This document shows, one piece after another, positions 25,863 to 34,015 of a stretch of DNA of 42,098 nt; the stretch's first letter is position 1; every line of letters starts with the position of its first letter. Under the pieces are notes generated by a model. It searched no databases and was not told the DNA's origin. It worked only from the letters and a program-made list of their open reading frames with translations. The DNA comes from an uncultured Prevotellaceae bacterium (lineage in GTDB: Bacteria > Bacteroidota > Bacteroidia > Bacteroidales > Bacteroidaceae), in the NCBI GenBank assembly GCA_902776935.1, contig CACYRS010000018.1:1-42098 (forward strand), written 5' to 3'. Position numbers and translations under genes: made by a program.

Positions 25863-25879
25863 TATTTTTTTAAAATATT
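25861..25879. promoter_or_regulatory. Perfect palindrome in the fusA2-hemW divergent region
   Basis: AATATTTT and AAAATATT, eight-base arms with a three-base centre, touching the fusA2 -33 box on its upstream side. It is a candidate binding site for an activator or repressor of either gene, but AT-rich sequence makes chance palindromes common. Confidence 0.35.
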
Positions 25880-25891
25880 AAATTATATTAG

Positions 25892-25899
25892 TAATTTTG
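25892..25899 (+). promoter_or_regulatory. Promoter of hemW (-7 box), nearly leaderless
   Basis: TAATTTTG ends nine bases before the ATG at 25908, so the mRNA would have only a few untranslated bases. No clear -33 box is seen. Confidence 0.5.
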
Positions 25900-25907
25900 T
25901 GACCAAT

Positions 25908-27023
25908 ATGGCAGGAATTTATATACATATTCCGTTTTGCAAGAACAGATGCATCTATTGCGGCTTCTATTCTACGACCCTTCTCAATCTCCGCCAAGAG
26001 TATGTCGATGCTCTATGCAAAGAGATAGAGAAAAGAGGACACTCTACCCTTTCCACCATTTATCTTGGAGGCGGAACTCCTTCACAACTGACGATAGCAC
26101 AACTCCACCTGATTTTCAATGCCATCTTTATATATAATAAGGTGTCGGATGATGCAGAGATAACCATCGAGGTCAATCCCGATGATGTTACAGAGGATTT
26201 TGCCAAAGGCCTGATGTCTCTTCCAATAAATCGCATAAGCATAGGAGCTCAGACTTTCAATGAGGAAAGGCTACATTTCCTGCATCGCAGACATTGTGCC
26301 AGTCAGGTAAGCGATGCAGTATATCATCTGCGTAATATCGGCATCAGGAATATCAGCGTTGATCTGATGTACGGATTCCCGAGTGAAACCATCACCCAAT
26401 GGGAGAATGACATCAACTCTGTCCTCGCCCTCAACATTGAGCACATCTCAGCATATTGCCTTATGATAGAAGAAGGTACTGAACTATGGAGGAGATATCA
26501 CACTGGTGACAGGATACCTTGTGACATTCTTCCAGAAGATACAGAAAGGCAAATGTATGAAATGCTCATAGACAAGCTTGAGGCGGCAGGTTACGAGCAC
26601 TATGAGATTTCTAATTTTGCACGTATTGGTTATCGTTCTCGGCATAATTCCAGCTATTGGGATGGTACACCGTATATTGGTATAGGTGCTGCAGCACATT
26701 CATACGACAGAAACACCCGTAGCTGGAACATATCCGATATCCGGCAATATATCGATGCCATGAACCAAGGTCAAAGGCTATTCGAGAGCGAAACCATCGA
26801 TGACGACACCAGATATAATGACCTTGTAACAGTAGCCCTCCGCACACGTGAAGGACTTGACCTTCATACTCTGCAGCCCAAATACAGGGACTATGCAATA
26901 AAAAATGCCCGTCGTTTCATCAACGACGGACTATTACAAATCACTCCTTCACATCATATTGCGATTACTCGAAAGGGACTGTTTGTCAGCGATATGATTA
27001 TGAGTGAGCTTATCTACATATAA
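25908..27023 (+). CDS. hemW: HemW-type radical SAM protein (haem chaperone, CPO-like)
   Basis: A 371-residue radical SAM protein. The 4Fe-4S motif is CKNRCIYCGF (CxxxCxxC), without the extra Cys of true HemN. IYLGGGTPSQL binds SAM and RISIGAQTFNEERL is characteristic. A C-terminal HemN-like domain follows. HemW family members bind haem and deliver it to respiratory proteins and are often misannotated as coproporphyrinogen oxidase. ATG 25908 (MAGIYIHIPFC) is chosen because the upstream GTG overlaps the -7 box. Its stop directly abuts the queF stop. Confidence 0.93.
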   Translation: MAGIYIHIPFCKNRCIYCGFYSTTLLNLRQEYVDALCKEIEKRGHSTLSTIYLGGGTPSQLTIAQLHLIFNAIFIYNKVSDDAEITIEVNPDDVTEDFAKGLMSLPINRISIGAQTFNEERLHFLHRRHCASQVSDAVYHLRNIGIRNISVDLMYGFPSETITQWENDINSVLALNIEHISAYCLMIEEGTELWRRYHTGDRIPCDILPEDTERQMYEMLIDKLEAAGYEHYEISNFARIGYRSRHNSSYWDGTPYIGIGAAAHSYDRNTRSWNISDIRQYIDAMNQGQRLFESETIDDDTRYNDLVTVALRTREGLDLHTLQPKYRDYAIKNARRFINDGLLQITPSHHIAITRKGLFVSDMIMSELIYI

Positions 27024-27491
27024 TCAGATTATCTGATGCTCCATAAGCCTGCGCTCAGCGAGCTGCTCATATTTCGTACCTGGCATACCGTAGTTAGCAT
27101 ACGGGTATATTGAGATACCTCCACGAGGAGTAAAGAGTCCAACAACCTCAATATACTTAGGTGACATCAGACGTACCAGGTCCTTCATTATCTTATTCAC
27201 ACAGTCCTCATGGAAATCACCATGATTACGGAAGGAGAATAGATAGAGTTTCAAACTCTTACTCTCCACCATACGCTCTCCTGGAATATATGAGATCTTT
27301 ATCTCCGCAAAATCTGGCTGACCAGTAATGGGACAGAGCGACGTAAACTCAGGACAGTTGAACTGTACCCAATAGTCATTGTCAGGATGCTTATTCACAA
27401 AAGTCTCCAACACCTCTGGAGCATAGTCCTGACGATATTCTGTCTTCTTGCCAAGGGCCTGCAAGCCCTCTTTTTCTCTGTTCTCTGACAT
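27024..27491 (-). CDS. queF: NADPH-dependent 7-cyano-7-deazaguanine (preQ0) reductase
   Basis: A 155-residue unimodular QueF that reduces preQ0 to preQ1 in queuosine synthesis. The catalytic Cys is in [15 protein letters not shown], and the family motif [16 protein letters not shown] is intact. A Glu/His region ([12 protein letters not shown]) and the conserved [17 protein letters not shown] stretch complete it. It lies two bases after yhhQ and downstream of the preQ1-type riboswitch. It is the last gene of the rplY operon and convergent with hemW. Confidence 0.95.
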   Translation of the reverse strand: MSENREKEGLQALGKKTEYRQDYAPEVLETFVNKHPDNDYWVQFNCPEFTSLCPITGQPDFAEIKISYIPGERMVESKSLKLYLFSFRNHGDFHEDCVNKIMKDLVRLMSPKYIEVVGLFTPRGGISIYPYANYGMPGTKYEQLAERRLMEHQII

Positions 27492-27493
27492 AA

Positions 27494-28189
27494 TTACAAC
27501 TCCTTTACCTTAAAAATGTTATATGCGATATCCTTATCAAACACATCCTCGTGGTCATGTTCCTTAGTATACTTCACCACACAAATGGTTATCGGCAGTA
27601 CGATAATCTCATAGACAGTCTTCAGTGTCACCTGGGTGATTATCAGTGACGGCATCTCTTCCCAGGGGATGACACATCCGAGTGCCAGAGGAAAGAAGAT
27701 GATAGAGTCAGACAACTCTCCGAAGATCGTACTTAGCACTGCACGATAAGAGAAATTGCGACCTACTGACGACAGTTTCATACGACTCATAACGTATGCA
27801 TTAACAAATGATCCAACGATAAATGCCAGAAAAGAAGCTCCAGCGATACGTGGAGCAAGACCGAAAATCTGATGGAATCCCTCTTCACCATGCCAGTAAG
27901 GAGCTCCTGGAATGCAGTCTGCGATAGCTCCGAATGCCACAAAGAGGAAGTTCATTGCGAAACCAAGCCAGATAAGAAGTCGGGTACGACCATACCCCCA
28001 CACCTCGCACACTACATCGTTGATGATATAACTTACAGGAAAGACTATCAGTCCTGCAGTCATATTTGCTGGTCCTAACGAGATTTGCTTTGTCTCAAGT
28101 ACGTTTGCCGTGATAAGGCACACGCAAAACAGTATGCCGTAAAGCATAAACAGCACACTGATCCGTTGTTGTTGATTTTTTTGTTCCAT
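27494..28189 (-). CDS. yhhQ: Queuosine precursor transporter (YhhQ/VUT family)
   Basis: A 231-residue inner-membrane protein with about six helices. Family signatures are [34 protein letters not shown] and [14 protein letters not shown]. YhhQ proteins import preQ0 or preQ1. The ATG is fixed by the riboswitch tail that runs into it and by the N-terminal [11 protein letters not shown] preceding helix 1. Cotranscription with queF (two-base gap) and a preQ1-I-like aptamer 5' of it support this substrate. Confidence 0.93.
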   Translation of the reverse strand: MEQKNQQQRISVLFMLYGILFCVCLITANVLETKQISLGPANMTAGLIVFPVSYIINDVVCEVWGYGRTRLLIWLGFAMNFLFVAFGAIADCIPGAPYWHGEEGFHQIFGLAPRIAGASFLAFIVGSFVNAYVMSRMKLSSVGRNFSYRAVLSTIFGELSDSIIFFPLALGCVIPWEEMPSLIITQVTLKTVYEIIVLPITICVVKYTKEHDHEDVFDKDIAYNIFKVKEL

Positions 28190-28227
28190 TTTTTTGTTTT
28201 GTTAAAGGGGGTATTCATCGACCCCTG
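28187..28227 (-). promoter_or_regulatory. Candidate preQ1-I riboswitch controlling yhhQ-queF translation
   Basis: In the 46-base yrbG-yhhQ gap, the minus strand folds as P1 AGGGG (28226-28222) with CCCCU (28210-28206). The loop is UCGAUGAAUAC and the A-rich tail is UUAACAAAACAA, leading into seven A and the AUG. The tail is identical over 12 bases to the Thermoanaerobacter tengcongensis preQ1-I aptamer as I remember it. Equivalents of its ligand-contacting U6, C15 and A29 are present. Loop G can pair with the tail C to form the pseudoknot (G11-C30). There is no room for a terminator, so control is probably translational. Confidence 0.8.
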
Positions 28228-28235
28228 TGTTTTAT

Positions 28236-29225
28236 TTAAAGAAGGTAGAATAGCCAGCCCATATATACTATGAATCCAGCTATCAGCACCACACCCTCTC
28301 TACGCGACACGTAATACTTCGTATATGCGAATAGCCACAATAGCCCGATGCTCACAAGCATCATCATCAGGTCCATAATGGTTATACCCATGATGCGCAT
28401 AGGACATACTGTAGCCGTGATGCCGAGTATCAGAAGGATGTTAAACACGTTTGAGCCTATAGCATTGCCGATGGCCATTGATGCCTTGCCCTTATATGCT
28501 GCAACCACACTCGTGGCCAGTTCAGGTAGCGATGTGCCTCCTGCCACTACTGTAAGGCCTATTACACTCTGACGTACTCCAAAACGATGACATATATATG
28601 TTGCTCCGTCAACGAAGAGGTCACTTCCAAAGATAAGACTGGCCAGTCCGATAACCATCCATCCGATATTAGGCCACAGACGACTGAGGTCATTGGGTTC
28701 CTTCTCTACAGTCTCACCAAGATATTCCTCCTTTTTCTTTATCTCCCCCGACTTCCTTGCCTCATGGAAGGTATATATCATAAAGGCAGCAAAGCCCATG
28801 AGCATAAGTATTCCGTCACTACGGGTTATCTCGTTACCCCACAGGTGAGGAGAGTCCATATCGTCAAAACAGAGAATGAATAGCAAAGTTGAAGCTCCTA
28901 CAGCGAAGGGTATATCCTTCTTCACTGTCGAAGGATTAATGACCATTGGCGCCACGAGAGCAGAACAGCCCACAATAAGCATCGTATTAAAGATGTTCGA
29001 TCCTATGACATTACCCACAGCAAGGTCAGGCGTATGCTTGAGGGCAGACACCAGACTAACGAAAAGCTCTGGTGTCGAAGTACCTGCTGCAACAATCGTC
29101 AGACCTATTATTATCTCGGGGATATGAAAACCTCGGGCAATACCCGATGCGCCCTCAGTAAGACGGTCTGCGCCCCATAAGACGAGAATAATCCCTAATA
29201 TTATCAATAATCCTTGAATAATCAT
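28236..29225 (-). CDS. yrbG: Calcium/sodium antiporter (YrbG family, CaCA superfamily)
   Basis: A 329-residue inner-membrane cation exchanger with two inverted halves of five helices. The two alpha repeats are GTSTPELFVSLVSA with GNVIGSNIFN, and GTSLPELATSVVAA with GNAIGSNVFN. The acidic residues that bind Ca2+ or Na+ are present in both. A charged cytosolic loop (EARKSGEIKKKEEYLGETVE) separates the halves. It is six bases downstream of the S4 gene and 46 bases upstream of yhhQ. Confidence 0.94.
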   Translation of the reverse strand: MIIQGLLIILGIILVLWGADRLTEGASGIARGFHIPEIIIGLTIVAAGTSTPELFVSLVSALKHTPDLAVGNVIGSNIFNTMLIVGCSALVAPMVINPSTVKKDIPFAVGASTLLFILCFDDMDSPHLWGNEITRSDGILMLMGFAAFMIYTFHEARKSGEIKKKEEYLGETVEKEPNDLSRLWPNIGWMVIGLASLIFGSDLFVDGATYICHRFGVRQSVIGLTVVAGGTSLPELATSVVAAYKGKASMAIGNAIGSNVFNILLILGITATVCPMRIMGITIMDLMMMLVSIGLLWLFAYTKYYVSRREGVVLIAGFIVYMGWLFYLL

Positions 29226-29231
29226 TTCTTT

Positions 29232-29660
29232 CTACTCTTCATCATCAAGATTCCAATCATCATCGAAGAATGCCCCCTCCAGAGAAGGTCCTACAAACTC
29301 ATCAAGAGCACGACGATCTTTCTTCGTTGGACGTCCCATACCTCGGGCACGATTAACAAATCCACTGATACGGTTCATCTCCAACAGTTCGTATTGATCA
29401 GGAGTGGTTACGTTCTCATATATCTCAGGCAGAAGCTTTGCCCCTACTCTCTGTTCAATGGTTTTAAGGATCTTAAAAGAATATGTCACTGGAGGTTTTC
29501 TGACAGCTACCACCTCACCCACCTTGACGATATGTGACGGCTTGACATTGACACCTCCTATGGTTACACGTCCGTTCTTACATGCATCAACAGCAATAGA
29601 GCGTGTCTTGAATATACGCGCTGCCCACAGCCATTTGTCAATCCTTGCTACCTCTGCCAT
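29232..29660 (-). CDS. hslR: S4-domain RNA-binding protein (Hsp15/HslR-like)
   Basis: A 142-residue protein with an N-terminal S4 RNA-binding domain: RIDKWLWAARIFKTRSIAVD and GRVTIGGVNVKPSHIVKVGE. Hsp15 binds 50S subunits that carry stranded nascent chains, which fits its partner pth. The start at 29660 (MAEVARIDKW) overlaps the end of pth by 23 bases; ATG 29672 is an alternative. The C-terminus is acidic (FFDDDWNLDDEE), and the mid-section contains the basic GMGRPTKKDRR. Confidence 0.88.
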   Translation of the reverse strand: MAEVARIDKWLWAARIFKTRSIAVDACKNGRVTIGGVNVKPSHIVKVGEVVAVRKPPVTYSFKILKTIEQRVGAKLLPEIYENVTTPDQYELLEMNRISGFVNRARGMGRPTKKDRRALDEFVGPSLEGAFFDDDWNLDDEE

Positions 29661-30231
29661 TCTTCTTTCCAAGCTTGTTATACTGGTTCATGGTGATATC
29701 GATACCAGCAAGAACGAAACTCTTGATGATGTCGACAGCAATGTCAATGGATGGTTGAAGTTCTTTCTGTTCTTCCTCACTATATTTGCCGAGCACCCAG
29801 TCTACCTGCATGCCTCGGGGAAAATCATTGCCGATACCCATACGTAATCGGGCATAGCTCTGACCGATAAGCTGTTGGATATGGCCTAAACCATTGTGAC
29901 CACCATTAGAGCCTCCGGATTTCAATCGGAAATCACCTAACGGCAGTGCCACCTCATCACTGATGACAAGCAAACGGCTCTGGTCTATATTCTCATGGTT
30001 CAGCCAGTAACGTACGGCATTGCCACTGAGGTTCATATATGTAGAGGGTTTCAGAAGAAACACCTTTCGCCCCTTGAGCGATGTCTCTGCCACAAAACCA
30101 TAGCGCCTGTCTTCAAAAGAAATATTGGACGCCTTCGCAAAAGCGTCCAATACCATGAATCCTGTATTGTGGCGGGTAAGGTCGTACTCACTGCCGACAT
30201 TTCCCAGACCTACAATCAAGTACTTGTCCAT
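29638..30231 (-). CDS. pth: Peptidyl-tRNA hydrolase
   Basis: A 197-residue cytosolic enzyme that frees tRNA from dropped-off peptidyl-tRNA. The motifs GLGNVGSEYDLTRHNTGF (with the catalytic His), KPSTYMNLSG and KSGGSNGGHNGLGHI are intact. The usual GNPG reads GNVG, a variant I associate with Bacteroidota. It lies 12 bases downstream of rplY, the common ctc-pth pairing. Confidence 0.96.
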   Translation of the reverse strand: MDKYLIVGLGNVGSEYDLTRHNTGFMVLDAFAKASNISFEDRRYGFVAETSLKGRKVFLLKPSTYMNLSGNAVRYWLNHENIDQSRLLVISDEVALPLGDFRLKSGGSNGGHNGLGHIQQLIGQSYARLRMGIGNDFPRGMQVDWVLGKYSEEEQKELQPSIDIAVDIIKSFVLAGIDITMNQYNKLGKKNGRGSKD

Positions 30232-30243
30232 CAGCTATAAGAT

Positions 30244-30846
30244 TTAGCCCTCCTGTCCAGCAGCGGCTGCAGCAGAACGTGATGCACGTGTAGCCTTAAC
30301 AGAGCAAACTACTACCTCTGGAGAAGTAGCGATCTCCAGACCCTCGAAACTTAGGGCACCTACCTTGATAGCCTTACCCAGCTGCAGGTTGGTAACGTCG
30401 ATGTTCAGGATCTCAGGAATCTGCTTGTAAGGAGCTGTTACGTTAATCTTACGGATAGAAAGGTTGAGCTTACCACCATCACGTACACCCTGTGCCAGAC
30501 CGTTGAGCTTAACAGGAATACCAATTGTTATTGGCTTTGTCTCGTTAACCTCATAGAAGTCTGCGTGCAGCAGAGCATCTGTTGTTGGGTGGAACTGAAG
30601 CTCCTTGATAACTGCCTTGTGCTCAGCGCCATCAATGTTCAGGTTTACTACATACACCTCAGGAGTGTAGACAGCCTTACGCAGCTCTGCGAATGAAGCG
30701 CAGAAAGCAAATGCCTCGGGGAGACCGTTCTCACCCTTCTTCTCACCATAGAGGTTACAAGGAACCATACCCTCCTTACGGAGCTCTTTTGAAGCTTTCT
30801 TTCCAGTGGCGGCGCGCTTCTGACCTTTAACACTAATTTCTTTCAT
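30244..30846 (-). CDS. rplY: Ribosomal protein bL25 (CTC form)
   Basis: A 200-residue 5S rRNA-binding protein of the large subunit. The N-terminal L25 domain begins MKEISVKGQKRAATGKKASK, with VPCNLYG following. A C-terminal TL5/CTC beta domain includes PVKLNGLAQGVRDGGKLN and PEILNIDVTNLQLG. It ends in a Ser/Ala-rich tail. It is the first gene of a six-gene operon with a leader of about 85 bases. Confidence 0.96.
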   Translation of the reverse strand: MKEISVKGQKRAATGKKASKELRKEGMVPCNLYGEKKGENGLPEAFAFCASFAELRKAVYTPEVYVVNLNIDGAEHKAVIKELQFHPTTDALLHADFYEVNETKPITIGIPVKLNGLAQGVRDGGKLNLSIRKINVTAPYKQIPEILNIDVTNLQLGKAIKVGALSFEGLEIATSPEVVVCSVKATRASRSAAAAAGQEG

Positions 30847-30937
30847 TGTGTTACTCTAAAATTAAGTTGTTAATAATACATTAATGCTTAATTCACCATC
30901 ACACGAGTTTTCGATGTGCTTTCGGAAAAAGCGGGTG

Positions 30938-30945
30938 CAAAGGTA
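30938..30945 (-). promoter_or_regulatory. Promoter of the rplY operon (-7 box)
   Basis: TACCTTTG on the minus strand. The extended 14-mer TACCTTTGCACCCG is identical to that of rnpB. No good -33 box is seen. Confidence 0.65.
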
Positions 30946-31015
30946 CAAAAAAAAAGTGAATAGCGAACAGCAAACAGTGAAAAAATTCAATTTTAGTGTT
31001 TTTTTATTCTTTTTT

Positions 31016-31047
31016 CTTGCTAAATTGTGAGATTTTTACTAATTTTG
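31016..31047 (+). promoter_or_regulatory. Promoter of the nusB operon
   Basis: CTTG (31016-31019), 20 bases, then TAATTTTG (31040-31047). A second TAAATTTG follows at 31053-31060. The ATG is at 31089. Confidence 0.6.
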
Positions 31048-31088
31048 CAACGTAAATTTGAAAGTTAAACAAAAAAACATCAAGTGAG

Positions 31089-32111
31089 ATGATTAACAGA
31101 GAAATTATCAGAACCAAGATTGTTCAGTTAACCTATGCGTACTATCAAAACGGTAACAAGAACATCGATTCGGCAGAGAAGGAGCTATTCTTCAGTCTGT
31201 CAAAGGCCTATGACCTCTACAACTACCTGTTGGCACTCATCACGGCAGTAACGAAAGAGGCCCGTCGCCGTTATGAGGTCCTTTCCAATCGCGCAGATCG
31301 TGAAGGAACAGAACGTCCATCACAGAAGTTCGTTCTCAACAGATTCGCTATCCAGCTTGAGGAGAATAAGGAACTGTCTGATTTTATCAGTACCCAGAAA
31401 CGTACATGGAATGATGATCAGGAGTTTGTAGGCAAGCTTTTGGAGATTATCGAGAATAGCGAGATCTATCAGGAATATATGGCATCAAGTGAAGACAACT
31501 ATGATGCTGATCGTGAGTTGTGGCGCAAGCTATACAAGACCTATATCGCAACAAACAGCGACCTCGATGCTGTTCTGGAGGAGATTAGTCTCTACTGGAA
31601 TGACGACAAGGAGATTGTTGACACCTTCGTGCTCAAGACCATCAAGCGTTTCGACGAGCAGAACGGTCCTAAGCAGGAGCTGTTGCCTGAGTGGGACAGC
31701 GATGAGGAGCAGGACTACGCAAGAAAACTCTTCCGTGCGTCTATCCTCAATGCCAACGAGTACCAGAGGTTTATGAGTGAGGCATCTCGCAACTGGGACT
31801 TCTCCCGTCTGGCATATATGGACGTGGTAATCATGCAGATTGCCATTGCTGAGATGGTTACCTTCCCCAATATCCCTGTCAGTGTAACCATCAATGAGTA
31901 TGTAGACCTGGCTAAGCTCTACTCTACCGAAAAGAGCGGAGGCTACATCAACGGCATGCTCGATGGCATCGCACATCATCTGATAGACACTGGACGTCTG
32001 ACAAAGTTCATGGAGCCAAGAGCCAACAAGATCAAGGCTCCTGCAGCATCACCTGTAAAGGCAATAAAGGCCACGGGGAGAAAGAGAATTATTAGAAAAG
32101 ATATCGAATAA
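31089..32111 (+). CDS. nusB: Transcription antitermination factor NusB (long Bacteroidota form)
   Basis: A 340-residue protein. The recognisable NusB fold is at the C-terminal end: NWDFSRLAYMDVVIMQIAIA, then PVSVTINEYVDLAKLYSTEK and GGYINGMLDGI. Typical NusB is about 140 residues; the extra ~170 N-terminal residues are normal for this phylum, and a basic tail (GRKRIIRKDIE) follows. NusB with NusE binds boxA RNA for rRNA antitermination. The ATG follows an A-rich leader. It is first in an operon with yajC, ybbR and coaE. Confidence 0.92.
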   Translation: MINREIIRTKIVQLTYAYYQNGNKNIDSAEKELFFSLSKAYDLYNYLLALITAVTKEARRRYEVLSNRADREGTERPSQKFVLNRFAIQLEENKELSDFISTQKRTWNDDQEFVGKLLEIIENSEIYQEYMASSEDNYDADRELWRKLYKTYIATNSDLDAVLEEISLYWNDDKEIVDTFVLKTIKRFDEQNGPKQELLPEWDSDEEQDYARKLFRASILNANEYQRFMSEASRNWDFSRLAYMDVVIMQIAIAEMVTFPNIPVSVTINEYVDLAKLYSTEKSGGYINGMLDGIAHHLIDTGRLTKFMEPRANKIKAPAASPVKAIKATGRKRIIRKDIE

Positions 32112-32127
32112 ACAATAAATAAGAATA

Positions 32128-32445
32128 ATGACGACAATTTTTTTGGCTGCCCAGGCAGCACAGGGAGGCGGAATGAGTATGATTATCATGATGGTAGCTA
32201 TCTTTGCCATCATGTGGTTCTTTATGATTAAGCCTCAGCAGAAAAAGCAAAAGGAAATACAGAAGTTCCAGAACGAACTCTCAGAGGGTACAGAAGTTGT
32301 AACTGGTGGTGGTATTCACGGAGTAGTGAAGAGCATCGACCTTGCAAAGAACACTGTTGACGTGAAGATTGCACGCGATGTTGTAGTAACAGTAGAGAAG
32401 ACATCTGTATTCAAGAATCTGAGCAGCGCTCCGGTACAGAAATAA
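32128..32445 (+). CDS. yajC: Preprotein translocase accessory subunit YajC
   Basis: A 105-residue single-helix membrane protein of the SecDF-YajC complex. Helix residues ~17-34 are followed by MIKPQQKKQKEIQKF, the YajC signature, and the cytosolic VVTGGGIHGVVKSID fold. It lies 16 bases after nusB. Its stop codon is the first base triplet of an 8-bp tandem repeat leading to ybbR. Confidence 0.95.
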   Translation: MTTIFLAAQAAQGGGMSMIIMMVAIFAIMWFFMIKPQQKKQKEIQKFQNELSEGTEVVTGGGIHGVVKSIDLAKNTVDVKIARDVVVTVEKTSVFKNLSSAPVQK

Positions 32446-32458
32446 TCAGCTAATCAGC
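32443..32458 (+). repeat. Two tandem TAATCAGC units spanning the yajC stop
   Basis: TAATCAGC at 32443-32450 and 32451-32458. The first unit begins with the yajC stop codon. The ybbR ATG follows at 32464. Confidence 0.85.
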
Positions 32459-32463
32459 TTGCT

Positions 32464-33441
32464 ATGGGTGGCTTTTGGAGACTTCTCAGGGATTTCCTGT
32501 TCAGCAAGACAAACAAGGAGTTCCTGATATTTGTCTTTTTCATCTTCCTGTCAGGCATCTTCTGGCTCTCACTGACTCTCAATGAGACTTACGAGAAGGA
32601 GTTTGCCATTCCCATAAGGATAGTCGGCATACCAAAGAAGGTCGTGCTCACATCTGATGAGACTGACACGATACGCATGACCATCCGCGACAAGGGAATA
32701 GCACTTGCCGCTTATATCTTTGGTGACAAGCTGAAGAATGTGAAGGTCAACTTTAAAAGCCATGCTAATCCCAATGGCACAGGAGTCGTATCTTCACAAG
32801 AGCTGCAGAAGCTCGTTTATCAGCATCTGGTAAGCAGCTCTAAGATTGTCTCCACAAAACCCGACAAGCTTGAGTATTTCTTTAATTACGGAGCCAATAA
32901 ACGTATCCCTGTCAGATGGACGGGAAGAGTGATTCCAGAAGATCTGTACTTTATTTCAATGGTGAAATACTCACCTGACAGTGTAGATGTATATGCATCG
33001 AAGGAAAAACTCGACAGTATAACTCTGGCATATACCGAACGTCTGAACTACGTTAACTTCCGTGACACGCTGTTGATCAACGCCCGACTTGAGAAGATCA
33101 AGGGTGTGAAGATGGTGCCTGATCATGTACGACTGGAGTTCCTCACTGACGTGCTCACAGAAGAGAAGATTGACGGCATACCCGTAGAAGGTATCAACAT
33201 GCCAGAAGGCAAGATTCTCAGGACCTTCCCCATGAAGGTTACCGTATCGTTCGTGACAGGTATAAACATCTACAGGTCACTTAAGGTAGAAGACTTTACG
33301 GTTGTTGCCGATTACAAGGAGATATCAGCGAATCCTTCAGAGAAATGCCGTATCTATCTCAAGAAATATCCGCAAGGAATCTCGCGCGTACATCTTAATA
33401 TTGATGAGGTTGATTACCTTATTGAGGAACAAGTAGAGTAA
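32464..33441 (+). CDS. YbbR-like domain protein
   Basis: A 325-residue protein with one N-terminal membrane helix (residues ~19-39, FLIFVFFIFLSGIFWLSL) and an extracytoplasmic body of YbbR-type beta repeats. YEKEFAIPIRIVGIPKKVVL begins the first. In Firmicutes, CdaR with YbbR repeats regulates a diadenylate cyclase; no cdaA is seen here, and in Bacteroidota the gene usually sits with yajC and coaE as it does here. Function is not established. It overlaps coaE by one base (TAATG). Confidence 0.85.
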   Translation: MGGFWRLLRDFLFSKTNKEFLIFVFFIFLSGIFWLSLTLNETYEKEFAIPIRIVGIPKKVVLTSDETDTIRMTIRDKGIALAAYIFGDKLKNVKVNFKSHANPNGTGVVSSQELQKLVYQHLVSSSKIVSTKPDKLEYFFNYGANKRIPVRWTGRVIPEDLYFISMVKYSPDSVDVYASKEKLDSITLAYTERLNYVNFRDTLLINARLEKIKGVKMVPDHVRLEFLTDVLTEEKIDGIPVEGINMPEGKILRTFPMKVTVSFVTGINIYRSLKVEDFTVVADYKEISANPSEKCRIYLKKYPQGISRVHLNIDEVDYLIEEQVE

Positions 33442-33992
33442 TGAAGATAGGAATCACTGGAGGCATTGGCAGCGGGAAGAGCTATGTCTGCAAACGTCTT
33501 GAGACCAGAGGATATAAGGTCTACGACTGCGACAGTGCAGCAAAGCGGCTTATTCGCACTTCCCCGGAAATAAGACAACAACTCACGGATCTCATCGGTC
33601 CAGAGACATATCATGGCGAAGCGCTTAACAAAGCTGCTGTTGCCAAGTTTCTTCTTTCCTCAGAAGAGAATGCCAAGGCCATCGATGCCATCGTGCATCC
33701 TGCCGTCTTCAAGGATTTCGAAGAGAGTGGTCTTATGTGGATGGAGAGTGCAATCCTCTTTGAGTCAGGCGCCATACAACTGGTGGATAAATCCATCGTT
33801 GTGACAGCCCCTGAGACGGTAAGGATAGAGAGGGTGATGAAGCGTGACGGAATTACCCGTGAAAAGGTCCTCGAATGGATGAGTCGTCAGTTGCCCCAGG
33901 AAGAGGTAAGGAGAAGAGCCGACTATGAGATAGTCAATGATGGAGAAAGAGACATTGACGAACAGATTGAGATATTCCTAAATAACAAATAA
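33441..33992 (+). CDS. coaE: Dephospho-CoA kinase
   Basis: A 183-residue P-loop kinase for the last step of coenzyme A synthesis. The Walker A is GGIGSGKS (residues 6-13), followed by YDCDSAAKRL for substrate binding and HPAVFKDFE. The lid contains RVMKRDGITREKVLEWMSRQ. Its ATG overlaps the ybbR stop (TAATG). Confidence 0.95.
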   Translation: MKIGITGGIGSGKSYVCKRLETRGYKVYDCDSAAKRLIRTSPEIRQQLTDLIGPETYHGEALNKAAVAKFLLSSEENAKAIDAIVHPAVFKDFEESGLMWMESAILFESGAIQLVDKSIVVTAPETVRIERVMKRDGITREKVLEWMSRQLPQEEVRRRADYEIVNDGERDIDEQIEIFLNNK

Positions 33993-34005
33993 AAAATATA
34001 AAATA
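33988..34005 (+). repeat. AT-rich 18-mer in the DUF5606 leader, also found inside menE
   Basis: AATAAAAAATATAAAATA lies across the coaE stop codon and the leader of the next gene. The identical 18 bases occur on the minus strand at 39454-39471, within menE. Confidence 0.8.
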
Positions 34006-34015
34006 AAAAATAAAC

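Noticed and set aside
27024-27038. Palindrome ATCAGAT-T-ATCTGAT at the hemW/queF junction as a terminator
   Set aside because: The centre is one base, so only a short stem could form, and there is no T run on either strand.
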